The position numbers and the translations under genes were made by a program. Positions 1 to 9,458 of a stretch of DNA of 64,000 nt are shown one piece after another. Origin of the DNA: CAZSLO01 sp964608025 (GTDB lineage: Bacteria > Chloroflexota > Dehalococcoidia > Lucifugimonadales > CAJWER01); contig CAZSLO010000014.1 of assembly GCA_964608025.1 (NCBI GenBank), positions 73,503 through 137,502 on the forward strand, given 5' to 3'. Position 1 is the stretch's first letter, and each line of letters begins with the position of its first letter. The notes under the pieces are model-generated. The model did no database searches. It was not told the origin of the DNA and worked only from the letters and a program-made list of their open reading frames with translations.

Positions 1-1258
1 TCACGAATATAAGAAAGATTAGCAATATCCCGACAGTGATAGAGAACGAGCTGAACAGGATGAAAATCGAGGTTGCTCCACTACCAGCTGCTTCCGCTGT
101 ATCGAGTATGTCCTGCTTCACCTTAATTACACGGAACTCTGAAAGGTCTGAGAAAAGCGTGAAGGCTTCCTCTCCAATTCCTTCAATCTCGTCGGCTTCT
201 ACCTGTTCTAGAATAACTCGTGTCAAATCACTGTCAGCCAAGAGACTGTTAAGTCCGTCAGTTAAACCGGGTTTCCTCAACTCATCTACAAACTCAGTTA
301 GATCGTCCTTCAGTTTAATGCTTGTCCCTTTAGCGGTGATTTTCTTTTCTATTGCTGTAATTACTAGCTCTTGGTTGAATAATTTCTTGAGGCGTGTTGC
401 GATTTCAGGGTCATTGAACAGTGTCCTCAGATCTTGGGTTACCTCCTTGGTCAGTTTACTACCAGATCGTTCGTCTCCCTTGTTTGAAATAACAATCGTG
501 TTTACCTGACCGGGCCGTCCAACAAGTTGCTGTGCCATATCTAGTGATACAACCATCGTTGGATCTATGCCCGCAAAACCTCCCCTATTCAAAATATTCT
601 TGATTTTTAGTACCTGTGTTTCCCCTTCAAGAAACACGACTATTTCATCACCTATACGACCTCCGATTTCCTCTATCCCTTTCTTCGATATATATGCTTC
701 TCCATTGTCAAGATCATCAAGAAAAGCCGTTCCACCATCAACCAAGAGTAGATCACCAAAACCCTCCATCTGAGTTGGGTCAAGTCCTACCAAGTTCATC
801 TGGCCTTCACTGAGCTTGGTCCTTACGTTTTGGACGGCGATCTTTTCAGAAACCTGCGGTGTAATACCATCAATCTGTTCGTTCGAGGACAATTCATCCC
901 GAATCTCATTGAACCTTGTCTGATCTATGTAGAGGGCGCCAAACTTATCATATTCCCCTGCACGAATAGGAATGACTAGTTCATCGATGTGCTGCAAACC
1001 CATCAAAGCTTCATTCCGAATTGAGAAACTGAGAGTATCCCCTGTACCAAATGCTGCAGCCATAATCACGGTGCTTAACATAACCCCAAGAATGATTAGA
1101 ACTGTCTGGCCAGGGCGGCGCGGTATAGGCCGTAGTCCCATCTTCAGCATGATTTTATTCCTGAATGCCAATACCAACAGTCCCGCTACTGAAGCTGATA
1201 CAACCCCAAGCAAAATGTACATCAAGGTTGTCATCGATAGACCAAAGAGTTCTTCCAT
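1..1258 (-). CDS. ABC transporter permease, FtsX/MacB-like (partial, cut by left edge)
   Basis: The minus strand is open from an ATG at 1258 to the left edge, about 419 codons without a stop. The N-terminus holds one hydrophobic segment (about residues 9-26), then a basic stretch containing RPIPRRPGQT. A second hydrophobic segment follows at about 45-60, then a long hydrophilic domain, with a new membrane segment beginning near the edge. This layout, a membrane anchor followed by a large extracytoplasmic domain, is typical of FtsX/MacB-type permeases, which use ATP hydrolysis to drive mechanical export rather than import. It lies 38 nt downstream of the ATPase gene on the same strand, so the two probably form one transporter. 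The substrate cannot be read from the sequence. The C-terminal membrane bundle is outside the window. Confidence 0.8.
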   Translation of the reverse strand, partial: MEELFGLSMTTLMYILLGVVSASVAGLLVLAFRNKIMLKMGLRPIPRRPGQTVLIILGVMLSTVIMAAAFGTGDTLSFSIRNEALMGLQHIDELVIPIRAGEYDKFGALYIDQTRFNEIRDELSSNEQIDGITPQVSEKIAVQNVRTKLSEGQMNLVGLDPTQMEGFGDLLLVDGGTAFLDDLDNGEAYISKKGIEEIGGRIGDEIVVFLEGETQVLKIKNILNRGGFAGIDPTMVVSLDMAQQLVGRPGQVNTIVISNKGDERSGSKLTKEVTQDLRTLFNDPEIATRLKKLFNQELVITAIEKKITAKGTSIKLKDDLTEFVDELRKPGLTDGLNSLLADSDLTRVILEQVEADEIEGIGEEAFTLFSDLSEFRVIKVKQDILDTAEAAGSGATSIFILFSSFSITVGILLIFLIFV

Positions 1259-1296
1259 TAACTCAATAATTCCTATTAAGAGCTCTCAATACGATC

Positions 1297-1989
1297 CTAG
1301 GTTACCAAGCCATCATCCTCTATCAAACCATCCCGCATTCGGATGATCCTACCAGCACTCTTTCCTACCTCAATTGAGTGGGTGACAACAACGAAGGTCT
1401 GTCCGTTCACGCGATTTAGATCTTGTATAAGCTCCACTATCTCGCTGGCAGTTTCACTATCAAGATCACCGGTTGGTTCGTCTGCCCAAACGATTGAGGG
1501 CTCGTTGGCCAAGGCTCGTGCAATAGTCACGCGTTGGCGTTGTCCGCCGGAAAGTTCGTTAGGCATATGTTTAGACCAATCGGATAAGCCTACAAGATCC
1601 AACATCTCTAGGGCCCGGTTGCGAGACTCGGATGCTCCAAAACCAGAGATAAGGAGTGGCATCTCGACATTCTCCACAGTCGTTAACACCGGCAAAAGAT
1701 TGTAGAGTTGGAAGACAAACCCCATGCGTCGTGCCCTATATTCGCTCCGCTCGTCGTCAGGCAGATGATGAAGGAGAACTCCATCGATAAAAACACTTCC
1801 CTGATCTATCTCATCTAGCCCAGACAGACAATTAAGTAGAGTGGTCTTACCACAACCACTAGGCCCCATGATCGAGACTATTTCACCTCGTTCAACTTTA
1901 AGTCCAACTCCCCTGAGGGCATGTACAGTCACTGAACCAGTATCGTAGGTCTTCTTGATTCCTTCAGCGGAAATAATTAAATCTTTCAT
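1297..1989 (-). CDS. ABC transporter ATP-binding protein, LolD/MacB family
   Basis: This 230-residue nucleotide-binding subunit has the usual full length for LolD/MacB ATPases. Walker A is GPSGCGKTT (42-50), the Q-loop glutamine is at about 94, the ABC signature LSGGQ is at 146-150 and Walker B with the catalytic Glu is VWADEP at about 167-172. The switch His lies in VVTHS near the C-terminus. It should hydrolyse ATP in the cytoplasm and power the FtsX-like permease encoded immediately downstream. The ATG at 1989 starts MKDLIISAEGIKKTY, which matches the family N-terminus. Lipoprotein, peptide or lipid export are all possible, and the sequence does not decide between them. Confidence 0.93.
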   Translation of the reverse strand: MKDLIISAEGIKKTYDTGSVTVHALRGVGLKVERGEIVSIMGPSGCGKTTLLNCLSGLDEIDQGSVFIDGVLLHHLPDDERSEYRARRMGFVFQLYNLLPVLTTVENVEMPLLISGFGASESRNRALEMLDLVGLSDWSKHMPNELSGGQRQRVTIARALANEPSIVWADEPTGDLDSETASEIVELIQDLNRVNGQTFVVVTHSIEVGKSAGRIIRMRDGLIEDDGLVT

Positions 1990-2240
1990 CTAACTCTTGT
2001 CCACAGTTTATCTAAACGCAAATTACATTTTACACTGGATATGATCCTTCCTTTCGACAACACATTAAATATCTGAAAGAAAACTCCGCAAATTCTAAAA
2101 ACATAGAATCTCAAAATATCATCCATATTTCGTACTTAGAAAAGAGTACAAGAAAGGCTTGACAGTACTTCACCGCATACTTAACCTCTTTCAAGCTACG
2201 CTGACAGAAAGTATGAAACTCACTATCAAAGGAGCATGGT

Positions 2241-4334
2241 TTGAAAGATGAAGCACAGTACAGACTTGGCGCAGATATCGGCGGAACATTTACCGACGTT
2301 GTACTACTCAATCCTGAAGGTGGATACCAAGTTAAAAAGGTCTCATCTACTCCAATCGACTATGCGACTGGAATCCTAAACGGCGCAACACAGCTTTTCG
2401 CGGAACATGACGTAAACGGAACTTCAATACAAGAGATCATCCACGGTACTACTGTCGCTAGCAACACAGTCCTAGAAAACAAGGGCGTCAAGACAGCTCT
2501 TTTGACTACAAGGGGATTTCGGGACGTACTCGAATTGCGACGCCTACGCGTACCCCATCTATACAGCCTCTTTTACGAACCACCAAGCCCGCTAGTTCCA
2601 CGTCGCCTCAGGCTTGAAATAGACGAACGGATCGGAGCACAGGGAGAAATAGTTCGACCCCTAGATGAAGTCTCTATATTTAAAGCCATTGAGCGCATCC
2701 GCGAGGAAGGTGCATCCTCCGTAGCAATATGCCTGCTGCACTCTTATAGAAATGGGGACCATGAACGTCAAGTAGGTGAAATCGTAAGACGTGAATTGCC
2801 TGACCTGTTCTGCTGTCTATCCGTAGATGTCCTAGCCGAGATACGAGAATACGAACGAACGAGTACTACAGTCATAAATGCATATTTAGGACCTATCGTG
2901 AAGGGCTACATGGACTCCCTAAACAACAAGGCCGTATCGGCCAACATATCGGCTCCTCTTCGTATCATGCAATCGAACGGAGGGGTCATGTCTGTATCAA
3001 AAGCTGCTGAGTTTCCAGTAAGAATCGTCGAATCTGGGCCAGCCGCAGGAGTAGTTGCTGCCCAGCGTGTCGGAAAACGGGCTGGCATAGAAAACATAAT
3101 TAGCTTTGATATGGGAGGTACAACAGCAAAGGCATCCTTGATTGAAGACGGCAAGTTGAGTTGGACCACAGAACATGAGATTGGTGCTGGGATTTCACTT
3201 TCTAGCAGGTTAGTTAAGGGTGGAGGCCATGCCGTAAAAGTGCCAGTGGTCGATCTGGCCGAAGTTGGAGCTGGTGGTGGAAGCATTGTTTGGATAGACA
3301 GAGGTGGTGCTCTAAAGGTCGGGCCCCAAAGTGCGGGCGCTGTTCCTGGACCCGCATGCTATGGGACTGGAGGTCAAGAACCGACCGTTACTGATGCTAA
3401 CGTCGTACTCGGTTACATTAGTCCAACCAAACTTGCAGGGGGAGCTGTAAGTCTTCAGCCAGATCTTTCCACCAAGGTCTTGCAAGACAATGTTGCGACT
3501 CCCCTAGGGTCAAATTTGCTTGAAGCCGCCTACGGTGTCCACACGGTAGCGAATGTAACAATGATTCGAGCTATCCGAGCCGTCTCCACATATAGGGGTC
3601 GAGACCCTCGTGATTTTGCACTATTAGCATTTGGCGGTAGTGGGCCAATACACGCAGTTGAAATGGCAAAGGATCTAGGAATAAGTAGAGTAATTGTGCC
3701 ACCGACACCGGGACTCTTCTCAGCGATCGGCCTACTTGAAGCTCTCCCAGAATATGACTTCGTACAAACCCACTTTGCGCGTATCTCCGAAATAGACTTG
3801 AATGCCATTAACAAAGCTTTCTCAGAGCTGGAATTACGAGCTGTAGAGAACCTTACGCTGGAGGGATATTTGAAATCCGACGTGATCACCCGAAGATCGG
3901 CTGATCTCAGATATGTCGGACAAGCCTATGAACTTACGGTTCATTGCACAAATGGGAACCTCGACTTTGACACGGTGGACAAGCTTGCTTCTACTTTCCA
4001 CAATGAACATGAAAGAACATATGGACACAAGGCAACAACCGAGCCAATAGAAATTGTGAATTTAAGGCTCACCGCGGTAGGGAGGCCAAGCCAGGTCACC
4101 CCGAGTTATCCATCTAATCAAACGGCCCGAGATACCCAAAAGAACGAAAGGCCAGCCTTTTTTGGCGCTGAACATGGTCTACTATCAACACCGGTCATCG
4201 GTCGCGAAGATCTTTCAGAAAACCCGGCAACGGGGCCGCTAATAATCGAGGAATACGACGCAACCGCGGTTGTGCCTCCTGGCTCTAGTACAAGTCTAGA
4301 CTCTTCAAACAACATTATTATCGAAGTCGGGTGA
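2241..4334 (+). CDS. hyuA: Hydantoinase/oxoprolinase family protein, HyuA-type subunit
   Basis: This 697-residue protein matches HyuA, the ATP-binding subunit of N-methylhydantoinase, 5-oxoprolinase and acetophenone carboxylase-like enzymes. The N-terminal ASKHA-type phosphate loop is GADIGGTFTDVVLL (about 9-22). A second ATPase motif, ISFDMGGTTAKASLI, lies near residue 290, followed by the GPGPACYG-like segment VPGPACYG and the FGGSGP motif. The start is a TTG at 2241, with AGGAG at 2230-2234 six bases upstream. HyuB and an alpha/beta hydrolase follow on the same strand. The family couples ATP cleavage to opening of cyclic amides or to carboxylation. The exact substrate here is unknown. A TTGACA box at 2159-2164 may belong to its promoter, but no good -10 box follows it. 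Confidence 0.92.
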   Translation: MKDEAQYRLGADIGGTFTDVVLLNPEGGYQVKKVSSTPIDYATGILNGATQLFAEHDVNGTSIQEIIHGTTVASNTVLENKGVKTALLTTRGFRDVLELRRLRVPHLYSLFYEPPSPLVPRRLRLEIDERIGAQGEIVRPLDEVSIFKAIERIREEGASSVAICLLHSYRNGDHERQVGEIVRRELPDLFCCLSVDVLAEIREYERTSTTVINAYLGPIVKGYMDSLNNKAVSANISAPLRIMQSNGGVMSVSKAAEFPVRIVESGPAAGVVAAQRVGKRAGIENIISFDMGGTTAKASLIEDGKLSWTTEHEIGAGISLSSRLVKGGGHAVKVPVVDLAEVGAGGGSIVWIDRGGALKVGPQSAGAVPGPACYGTGGQEPTVTDANVVLGYISPTKLAGGAVSLQPDLSTKVLQDNVATPLGSNLLEAAYGVHTVANVTMIRAIRAVSTYRGRDPRDFALLAFGGSGPIHAVEMAKDLGISRVIVPPTPGLFSAIGLLEALPEYDFVQTHFARISEIDLNAINKAFSELELRAVENLTLEGYLKSDVITRRSADLRYVGQAYELTVHCTNGNLDFDTVDKLASTFHNEHERTYGHKATTEPIEIVNLRLTAVGRPSQVTPSYPSNQTARDTQKNERPAFFGAEHGLLSTPVIGREDLSENPATGPLIIEEYDATAVVPPGSSTSLDSSNNIIIEVG

Positions 4335-4365
4335 CTCTATTAAACCTTTGATCATGGACAGGTAA

Positions 4366-4446
4366 ATTGACCCAACAACTTTAGAAATTATCCGGAATGC
4401 AAATGAAAGGTGTGTACTAGGATTATCATGCTACCAAGAAACATAG
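4366..4446 (+). pseudogene. Apparent relic of a second HyuB N-terminus
   Basis: Between hyuA and the intact hyuB, a stop-free frame from 4366 reads IDPTTLEIIRNANER and ends at a TAG at 4444-4446. The real HyuB starts with IDPITFEVIRNGL only a few dozen bases later, in another frame. Eight of the first eleven residues are identical and the others are conservative. The likely cause is a partial duplication or a recombination scar that joined two hyuB copies. It has no start codon or Shine-Dalgarno site of its own, so it is not expected to be translated. Confidence 0.5.
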
Positions 4447-6179
4447 ATCCGATAACGTTCGAGGTCATTCGGAACGGGCTAGATACCCTCGTAGACGAAA
4501 TGGCATTAACGGTAATGCGGACTGCACATTCAGGTGTAGTAAAAGATGCCATGGATTATTCTACTGCCTTTTGCGATCGCAATGGGCAAGTTGTAGCCCA
4601 AGGTCTCACGATAGTATGTCACCTTGGGTCATTTCCGGCCGCGGTCGCCTCGGTAATCAATAAATACGGCGATAATATGGCTGATGGTGACATATTTATC
4701 CTGAACGACCCATACACTTCCGGGGGCATTCATCTTCCTGACGTATATGTCATTCAACCAGTCTTTGTAAAAGATAACCTCGAAGGATTCGCAGGTGTGG
4801 TGGCCCACCACACCGATATAGGTGGCATAGTTCCAGGATCAAATTCAACAGACTCGACTGAGATTTACCAAGAGGGACTCCGGATTCCCACACTCAAGCT
4901 GTATGATCAGGGCACTCCTGTGGAAGCAATGTTTGCTATTCTTGAAACTAACGTACGTGTACCAGACAAGGTGCTGGGAGATCTAAGAGCACAAATCGCC
5001 GCAGTGAAAACCGGTGAACGAGGTCTTATTCGATTAACCGATCGTTACGGAACTGATTCAGTGAGAGACAACATGGATGCCCTAATCGACTATTCCGAAC
5101 AACTAGCTAAAGAGGAGATCAGCGCAATTCCAGATGGTCTATACCGATCTACAGGGCACATTGACGCTGACAATGTCGCAGACGGCCCGATGGTCTTACA
5201 AGTCTCTGTAAAGGTTTCTGGAGACAGGGTGACCGTAGACTTCGATGGTTCTTCTCCACAAATGAAAGCAGGAATTAACTCTCCACTGCCATTCTCAAAA
5301 GCAGCCGTTTATGGGGCTCTGCGACTATTAATGGATCCCAATATACCTAACTCTGCAGGATATACACGCTTAATTGATGTCAATGCACCAGAAGCCACGG
5401 TGGTTAATCCCGTATTACCAGCCGCATGTGGAGCTCGTGGAATTACTGGGTTCCGAATCATGGACACCGTCTTAGGAGCGCTCGCACAAGCCGTCCCTGA
5501 CAGGGTCCCTGCGGATGGAGAAGGTGGAAACACCATTATCAGTATTGGTGGCCACGGTGAAACAGGTGCTTTTGCCTACGTTGATCTTTTTGCGGGTGCG
5601 AGAGGAGCCCGGCCATCAGGTGACGGACCTGACGGAGTAGCGCACCCAGCAGCCAATATTTCGAACACTCCCGTAGAGATAGCTGAGGTAGAAACCCCGG
5701 TACGCATCGAGGAGTATGGACTTCTAGCAAACTCAGGGGGCGCAGGCAAATACCGAGGTGCTCTATCCGAAGTCAGGAGTGTGCGTTGCCTTGCCCAAGA
5801 CGCACTTCTGCAACTCAGATCAGACAAACGCCGTTACAGACCTTTCGGATTAGAGGGTGGAAGAGAAGGCTCCCCGTCATACAACATACTCAACCCAGGT
5901 GATACGGAAACGATTCTAACAACTATGGGCACAGCTCCAATGCGTAATGGAGACCTAATACGCCATGAATTGGCCAGCGGAGGTGGATGGGGCAACCCGT
6001 TAGAACGTGATCCGGATATGGTTTTATCCGATCTACTAGATGAAAAAATCAGTATTGATCACGCTCGTGAAATCTATGGTGTGATATTCATCAATACTGG
6101 AACTATGCCACCTATATCTGTTGACTTGAAAGAAACCGAACAACTACGCAAAGCAATGATGTCCGAAGAAGGAGTATGA
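4428..6179 (+). CDS. hyuB: Hydantoinase/oxoprolinase family protein, HyuB-type subunit
   Basis: This protein of about 583 residues matches HyuB, the partner subunit of HyuA. Family hallmarks are the N-terminal DPITFEVIRNGL, the Asp/His-rich VVAHHTDIGGIVPGS at about 130-145, and the C-terminal glycine-rich segment LASGGGWGNPLERDP. The two subunits form a cytoplasmic complex that acts on cyclic amides or related substrates with ATP. The ATG at 4428 is preferred because AGGA lies five bases upstream and the family motif begins right after it. A GTG at 4410 is the alternative start. The next gene begins two bases after the stop, so these are co-transcribed. The HyuB-like relic immediately upstream is unusual. 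Confidence 0.92.
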   Translation: MLPRNIDPITFEVIRNGLDTLVDEMALTVMRTAHSGVVKDAMDYSTAFCDRNGQVVAQGLTIVCHLGSFPAAVASVINKYGDNMADGDIFILNDPYTSGGIHLPDVYVIQPVFVKDNLEGFAGVVAHHTDIGGIVPGSNSTDSTEIYQEGLRIPTLKLYDQGTPVEAMFAILETNVRVPDKVLGDLRAQIAAVKTGERGLIRLTDRYGTDSVRDNMDALIDYSEQLAKEEISAIPDGLYRSTGHIDADNVADGPMVLQVSVKVSGDRVTVDFDGSSPQMKAGINSPLPFSKAAVYGALRLLMDPNIPNSAGYTRLIDVNAPEATVVNPVLPAACGARGITGFRIMDTVLGALAQAVPDRVPADGEGGNTIISIGGHGETGAFAYVDLFAGARGARPSGDGPDGVAHPAANISNTPVEIAEVETPVRIEEYGLLANSGGAGKYRGALSEVRSVRCLAQDALLQLRSDKRRYRPFGLEGGREGSPSYNILNPGDTETILTTMGTAPMRNGDLIRHELASGGGWGNPLERDPDMVLSDLLDEKISIDHAREIYGVIFINTGTMPPISVDLKETEQLRKAMMSEEGV

Positions 6180-6180
6180 A

Positions 6181-8160
6181 TTGCCGCTGTTAAAATTGGA
6201 AATTACCAAGAACTCTCCTTATGCTCAGGGCATACACTTTGGTGCCACAGGTCCTTACCGTGAGTTAAAAGGCATTGCTCACTTCGGCGTGGATCCGAAA
6301 GCAATATCCAATGCTAATATCACTGACATTGGTCTTGCTCCCACTGGGCCCGATGGTCTTGTTAATTTTTCTTCCCATTTTGAGATGCTTCAGCCGGTCG
6401 ATCCCGACAGAGGAAACCGGGCCATCATGTTCGACGTCTGCAACCGGGGCAACAAAACCGCCTTTAATAATTTCAATAGTGCTGGCCCTGTTGATGATCC
6501 ATCCGCTCCTCTAGCACCCGGCAACGGTTTTCTACTCCGCCATGGCTACACAGTAGTCTGGTGCGGGTGGCAGGCAGACGTTCCTGAATCACCCGGTTTA
6601 ATAGGAATGCGAACACCCCAGGCAATCGGTGAAGAAGGACCGATCGAAGCTCGTATCATGAACTGGTTCCAAGTAAATGAACCAACTACAGTACACATGC
6701 TCTCAGACCGTGAACATCTACCTCATCCTCCTTCGGACAGGGATCAACAATCCGCAACTTTATATGTCAGGGACCATCCCAACAGTCCGTTGACCGAAAT
6801 TGATCGCAAGGAGTGGTCGTTCGTACAGATTGAAGGGCGAAAGATTGATCCAGAAGTAAGTCATATCCACAAGCCGACAGGGTTCGAGCCAGGTCTGATC
6901 TACCAACTTGTATACAAAGCCAAAGGTAGCCGAATCGTCGGCCTAGGATTTGCTGCCGTACGTGACTCAGTATCGTTCCTAAAGTACGAGTCATCAAATT
7001 CCGGCAATCCAGCAGCGGGGCGTATAGATAACGCATACGCTTTCGGGCGGTCCCAAAGTGGCCGATTTTTGCGCCACATGCTCTATTCAGGTATGAATCA
7101 AGATGAAAAAGGTCGCAAATCCCTTGACGGGGTAATCAGCCACGTAGCTGGTGCCATGCGTGGAGAATTTAATCTCCGATTTGGGCAGCCTTCAAAGGAC
7201 ATTTGTTTCGTAATGCCTGATCTATTTCCATTTACAGACAAAATCCAAACTGACCCGATATCGTGTCAATCCGGCTCATTGCTCTCCAATCTCAAGAAGA
7301 ACGGTATGATGCCAAAGACAATGTTCGTAAACACTTCAGCAGAGTACTGGAGGGGAGACGCTGCACTCATACACACTGATCTTCAAACTATGCAGGATGC
7401 TCCAGAAGACGAGAATGTACGGCGATACCACTTCGCCGGAACACAACATGGTTCGGGGCCGTTCCCTCCACAGAATATACGTCCGAGTGACAATGTAAGT
7501 GGACAATTACCTTTCAACGCTGTGGACTATAATCCTTTGCTTAGGGCCGCGCTCAACAACCTTGATAGGTGGGTCACTATGGGAGAACCTGCACCTCCAA
7601 GTCGCCATCCCAGTCTTAATGACGGCACTGCAGTGGAATCTAAGACGCTACAAGATCGATTCGAAGCTATACCAGGTGTCAAATTCCCACCCGTCCCTAC
7701 ACAGGCCATCAGGCTCGACTACGGTCCAGAGCTTGTAATTGGAAGAACGACCACGCTCCCGCCTGAAGAAGGGGAAACTTACCCGGCCCTAGTCTCAGAT
7801 GTGGACGAAGATGGCAATGAGGTTGCAGGAATCCGATTACCTGATATCACGGTACCACTGGCTACCAATACAGGATGGAATCTTCGCAATCCCAAAATCG
7901 GTAATCCAGACTTGATCATCGGGGTCACAGGCGGCCTAATGGGCTGGACACTCCCTTTTGCCGTGACTAGTGAAGATCGGAAGTCTAACGGAGACCCCCG
8001 TGAATCCATCGAGGAGCGTTACAGATCAGAAGACGATTTTGCCTCTAGGGTACTAGAATCCGCTAACACATTGGCCAATGAAGGATACATTCTCGCGGAG
8101 GACATTGAAGAAATTATCGCCACCGCTCGAACCCGGTACAGGTACTTTGCACAGACCTAA
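6181..8160 (+). CDS. Alpha/beta hydrolase domain protein (about 660 aa, Abhydrolase_10-like)
   Basis: This 659-residue protein has a nucleophile-elbow-like motif, AFGRSQSGRFLRHM (about 287-300), with Ser291 as the probable nucleophile. A candidate late His lies in FAGTQHGSGPFP. No signal peptide is visible. The large size and the N-terminal YRELKGIAHFGVDP region resemble a family of poorly characterised long alpha/beta hydrolases. The TTG start at 6181 has AAGGAG at 6169-6174 and begins two bases after hyuB stops, so it is the third gene of the hyu operon. By position it may open or trim an ester or amide that feeds, or is produced by, the HyuAB complex. That role is inference from context only. 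Confidence 0.75.
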   Translation: MPLLKLEITKNSPYAQGIHFGATGPYRELKGIAHFGVDPKAISNANITDIGLAPTGPDGLVNFSSHFEMLQPVDPDRGNRAIMFDVCNRGNKTAFNNFNSAGPVDDPSAPLAPGNGFLLRHGYTVVWCGWQADVPESPGLIGMRTPQAIGEEGPIEARIMNWFQVNEPTTVHMLSDREHLPHPPSDRDQQSATLYVRDHPNSPLTEIDRKEWSFVQIEGRKIDPEVSHIHKPTGFEPGLIYQLVYKAKGSRIVGLGFAAVRDSVSFLKYESSNSGNPAAGRIDNAYAFGRSQSGRFLRHMLYSGMNQDEKGRKSLDGVISHVAGAMRGEFNLRFGQPSKDICFVMPDLFPFTDKIQTDPISCQSGSLLSNLKKNGMMPKTMFVNTSAEYWRGDAALIHTDLQTMQDAPEDENVRRYHFAGTQHGSGPFPPQNIRPSDNVSGQLPFNAVDYNPLLRAALNNLDRWVTMGEPAPPSRHPSLNDGTAVESKTLQDRFEAIPGVKFPPVPTQAIRLDYGPELVIGRTTTLPPEEGETYPALVSDVDEDGNEVAGIRLPDITVPLATNTGWNLRNPKIGNPDLIIGVTGGLMGWTLPFAVTSEDRKSNGDPRESIEERYRSEDDFASRVLESANTLANEGYILAEDIEEIIATARTRYRYFAQT

Positions 8161-8251
8161 GTTACGATGTCTATGGCACCTGAACATTGCAGTCAACTCA
8201 ATAGCTGAAATTTTGTTGATTAGCGGCTCGATCACTACCCACAAATATTGT

Positions 8252-9295
8252 CTATTCATTACCCCAGGGGAATGACTCGATCCTCAATGACCGATCAGCA
8301 GCAGGTAGTTGTATCTTGGCACCACTGGAATTATGAGACATATGTATAGCGAAGCCTATCTCCGTAGCCCGACGCGCTTCTGCAGCATCACATGCCGTCT
8401 TTCCTCCATTTTCAACAGCATTGACTAGATCTTTTATTGCCGCCGGACCTGCAGGCCATTCTTCTTGATCATCCGGCAAGTCAATCGGCACCTGTTTTTC
8501 CTCGTCTTCACGCCAGTAATATGCTTTTTTGAAATCATGTAGGGCCATCAATCCGCCCTCGGAACCAGCAACTTGAAAGCCCATGCGAAAGCCATCAGGC
8601 AAGATGTGTATGAAACTACCATTGTCAAGCTTGATAGTTGAACGACCGGGAGGATCCATAGATCTACGAGAATCCGGAGGATCTCCGGATACGTCTTCTA
8701 CGTGACCACTCGCCCAAACAGGATCCGGGTCACCTGCTAGGGCAAAGGCCATATCGTACCAATGACACCCGTGGTTAATCAGGTTCGCCGAGCCAAACCC
8801 TACAACGCTACTAACTTCTCCTATTGCCCCGCCGGAAATCAACTCGCACACCGCACGATGCCGCTTTATCCATCGTCTATCTAATAAATACGCTATGGCA
8901 ACGTTATTTTGTTCGCAAACAGAGATGATTCGATCAGCCTCCGCTAGGCTAGTGGCGAAAGGTTTTTCTATAGCAATTCCACGTACACCAGCAGCAACGG
9001 CTGCATCTACCTGGGCAGCATGCATGGTCTGTCTAGTAGTAATACAAACTATATCGGGCCTTGTATCAGCCAACATATTTTCGTAATCATCGTATCCCGG
9101 TATCTCCCCCCATGTATCCTTCCAAACAGACCGGAATGTGTCCCGTGTCTCCTGATCCTTATCGAAAATACCCACAACAGCGGTATCCGGAACTCGGGCA
9201 AATCCATTTGCCCAGTTATGTCCGCGATTTAGGGTGTCTAACATTCTATGGCAGCCAGCAATAGCAACTCGTAGCTTGTCTTGTTTTCTAACCAT
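8252..9295 (-). CDS. Gfo/Idh/MocA family oxidoreductase
   Basis: The protein of about 347 residues starts with a Rossmann segment, KLRVAIAGCHRMLDTLNR, and carries the family motif AIEKPFATSLAEAD, whose Lys usually takes part in catalysis. NHGCHWYDMAFAL further on matches the usual G-x-H-x-x-D segment. Members oxidise or reduce sugars, inositols or related alcohols with NAD(P). The ATG at 9295 is preferred over one at 9361 because the Rossmann fold begins just after it and AGGAGAAAC lies upstream. It converges on the hyu operon and diverges from a second Gfo/Idh/MocA gene. The substrate is unknown. Confidence 0.88.
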   Translation of the reverse strand: MVRKQDKLRVAIAGCHRMLDTLNRGHNWANGFARVPDTAVVGIFDKDQETRDTFRSVWKDTWGEIPGYDDYENMLADTRPDIVCITTRQTMHAAQVDAAVAAGVRGIAIEKPFATSLAEADRIISVCEQNNVAIAYLLDRRWIKRHRAVCELISGGAIGEVSSVVGFGSANLINHGCHWYDMAFALAGDPDPVWASGHVEDVSGDPPDSRRSMDPPGRSTIKLDNGSFIHILPDGFRMGFQVAGSEGGLMALHDFKKAYYWREDEEKQVPIDLPDDQEEWPAGPAAIKDLVNAVENGGKTACDAAEARRATEIGFAIHMSHNSSGAKIQLPAADRSLRIESFPWGNE

Positions 9296-9458
9296 GGGTG
9301 AAGTTTCTCCTAGTTTGTACTCCGTGGGACTAGCCAACAATAACACCGCAATATCAAGCAAGCAACACGTTCGTTGACCCTATTAATCAGCGCCCATATA
9401 ATCCCGTCTACGGAGAAGAAATACCCACTAGTAAATTTCCTCAAAAAAGAGGTGTCAA

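Noticed and set aside
972..1346. Plus-strand ORF of 124 codons overlapping the ABC permease start
   Set aside because: The minus strand gives a continuous permease frame with membrane segments. The plus-strand frame is low in recognisable motifs and is a shadow.
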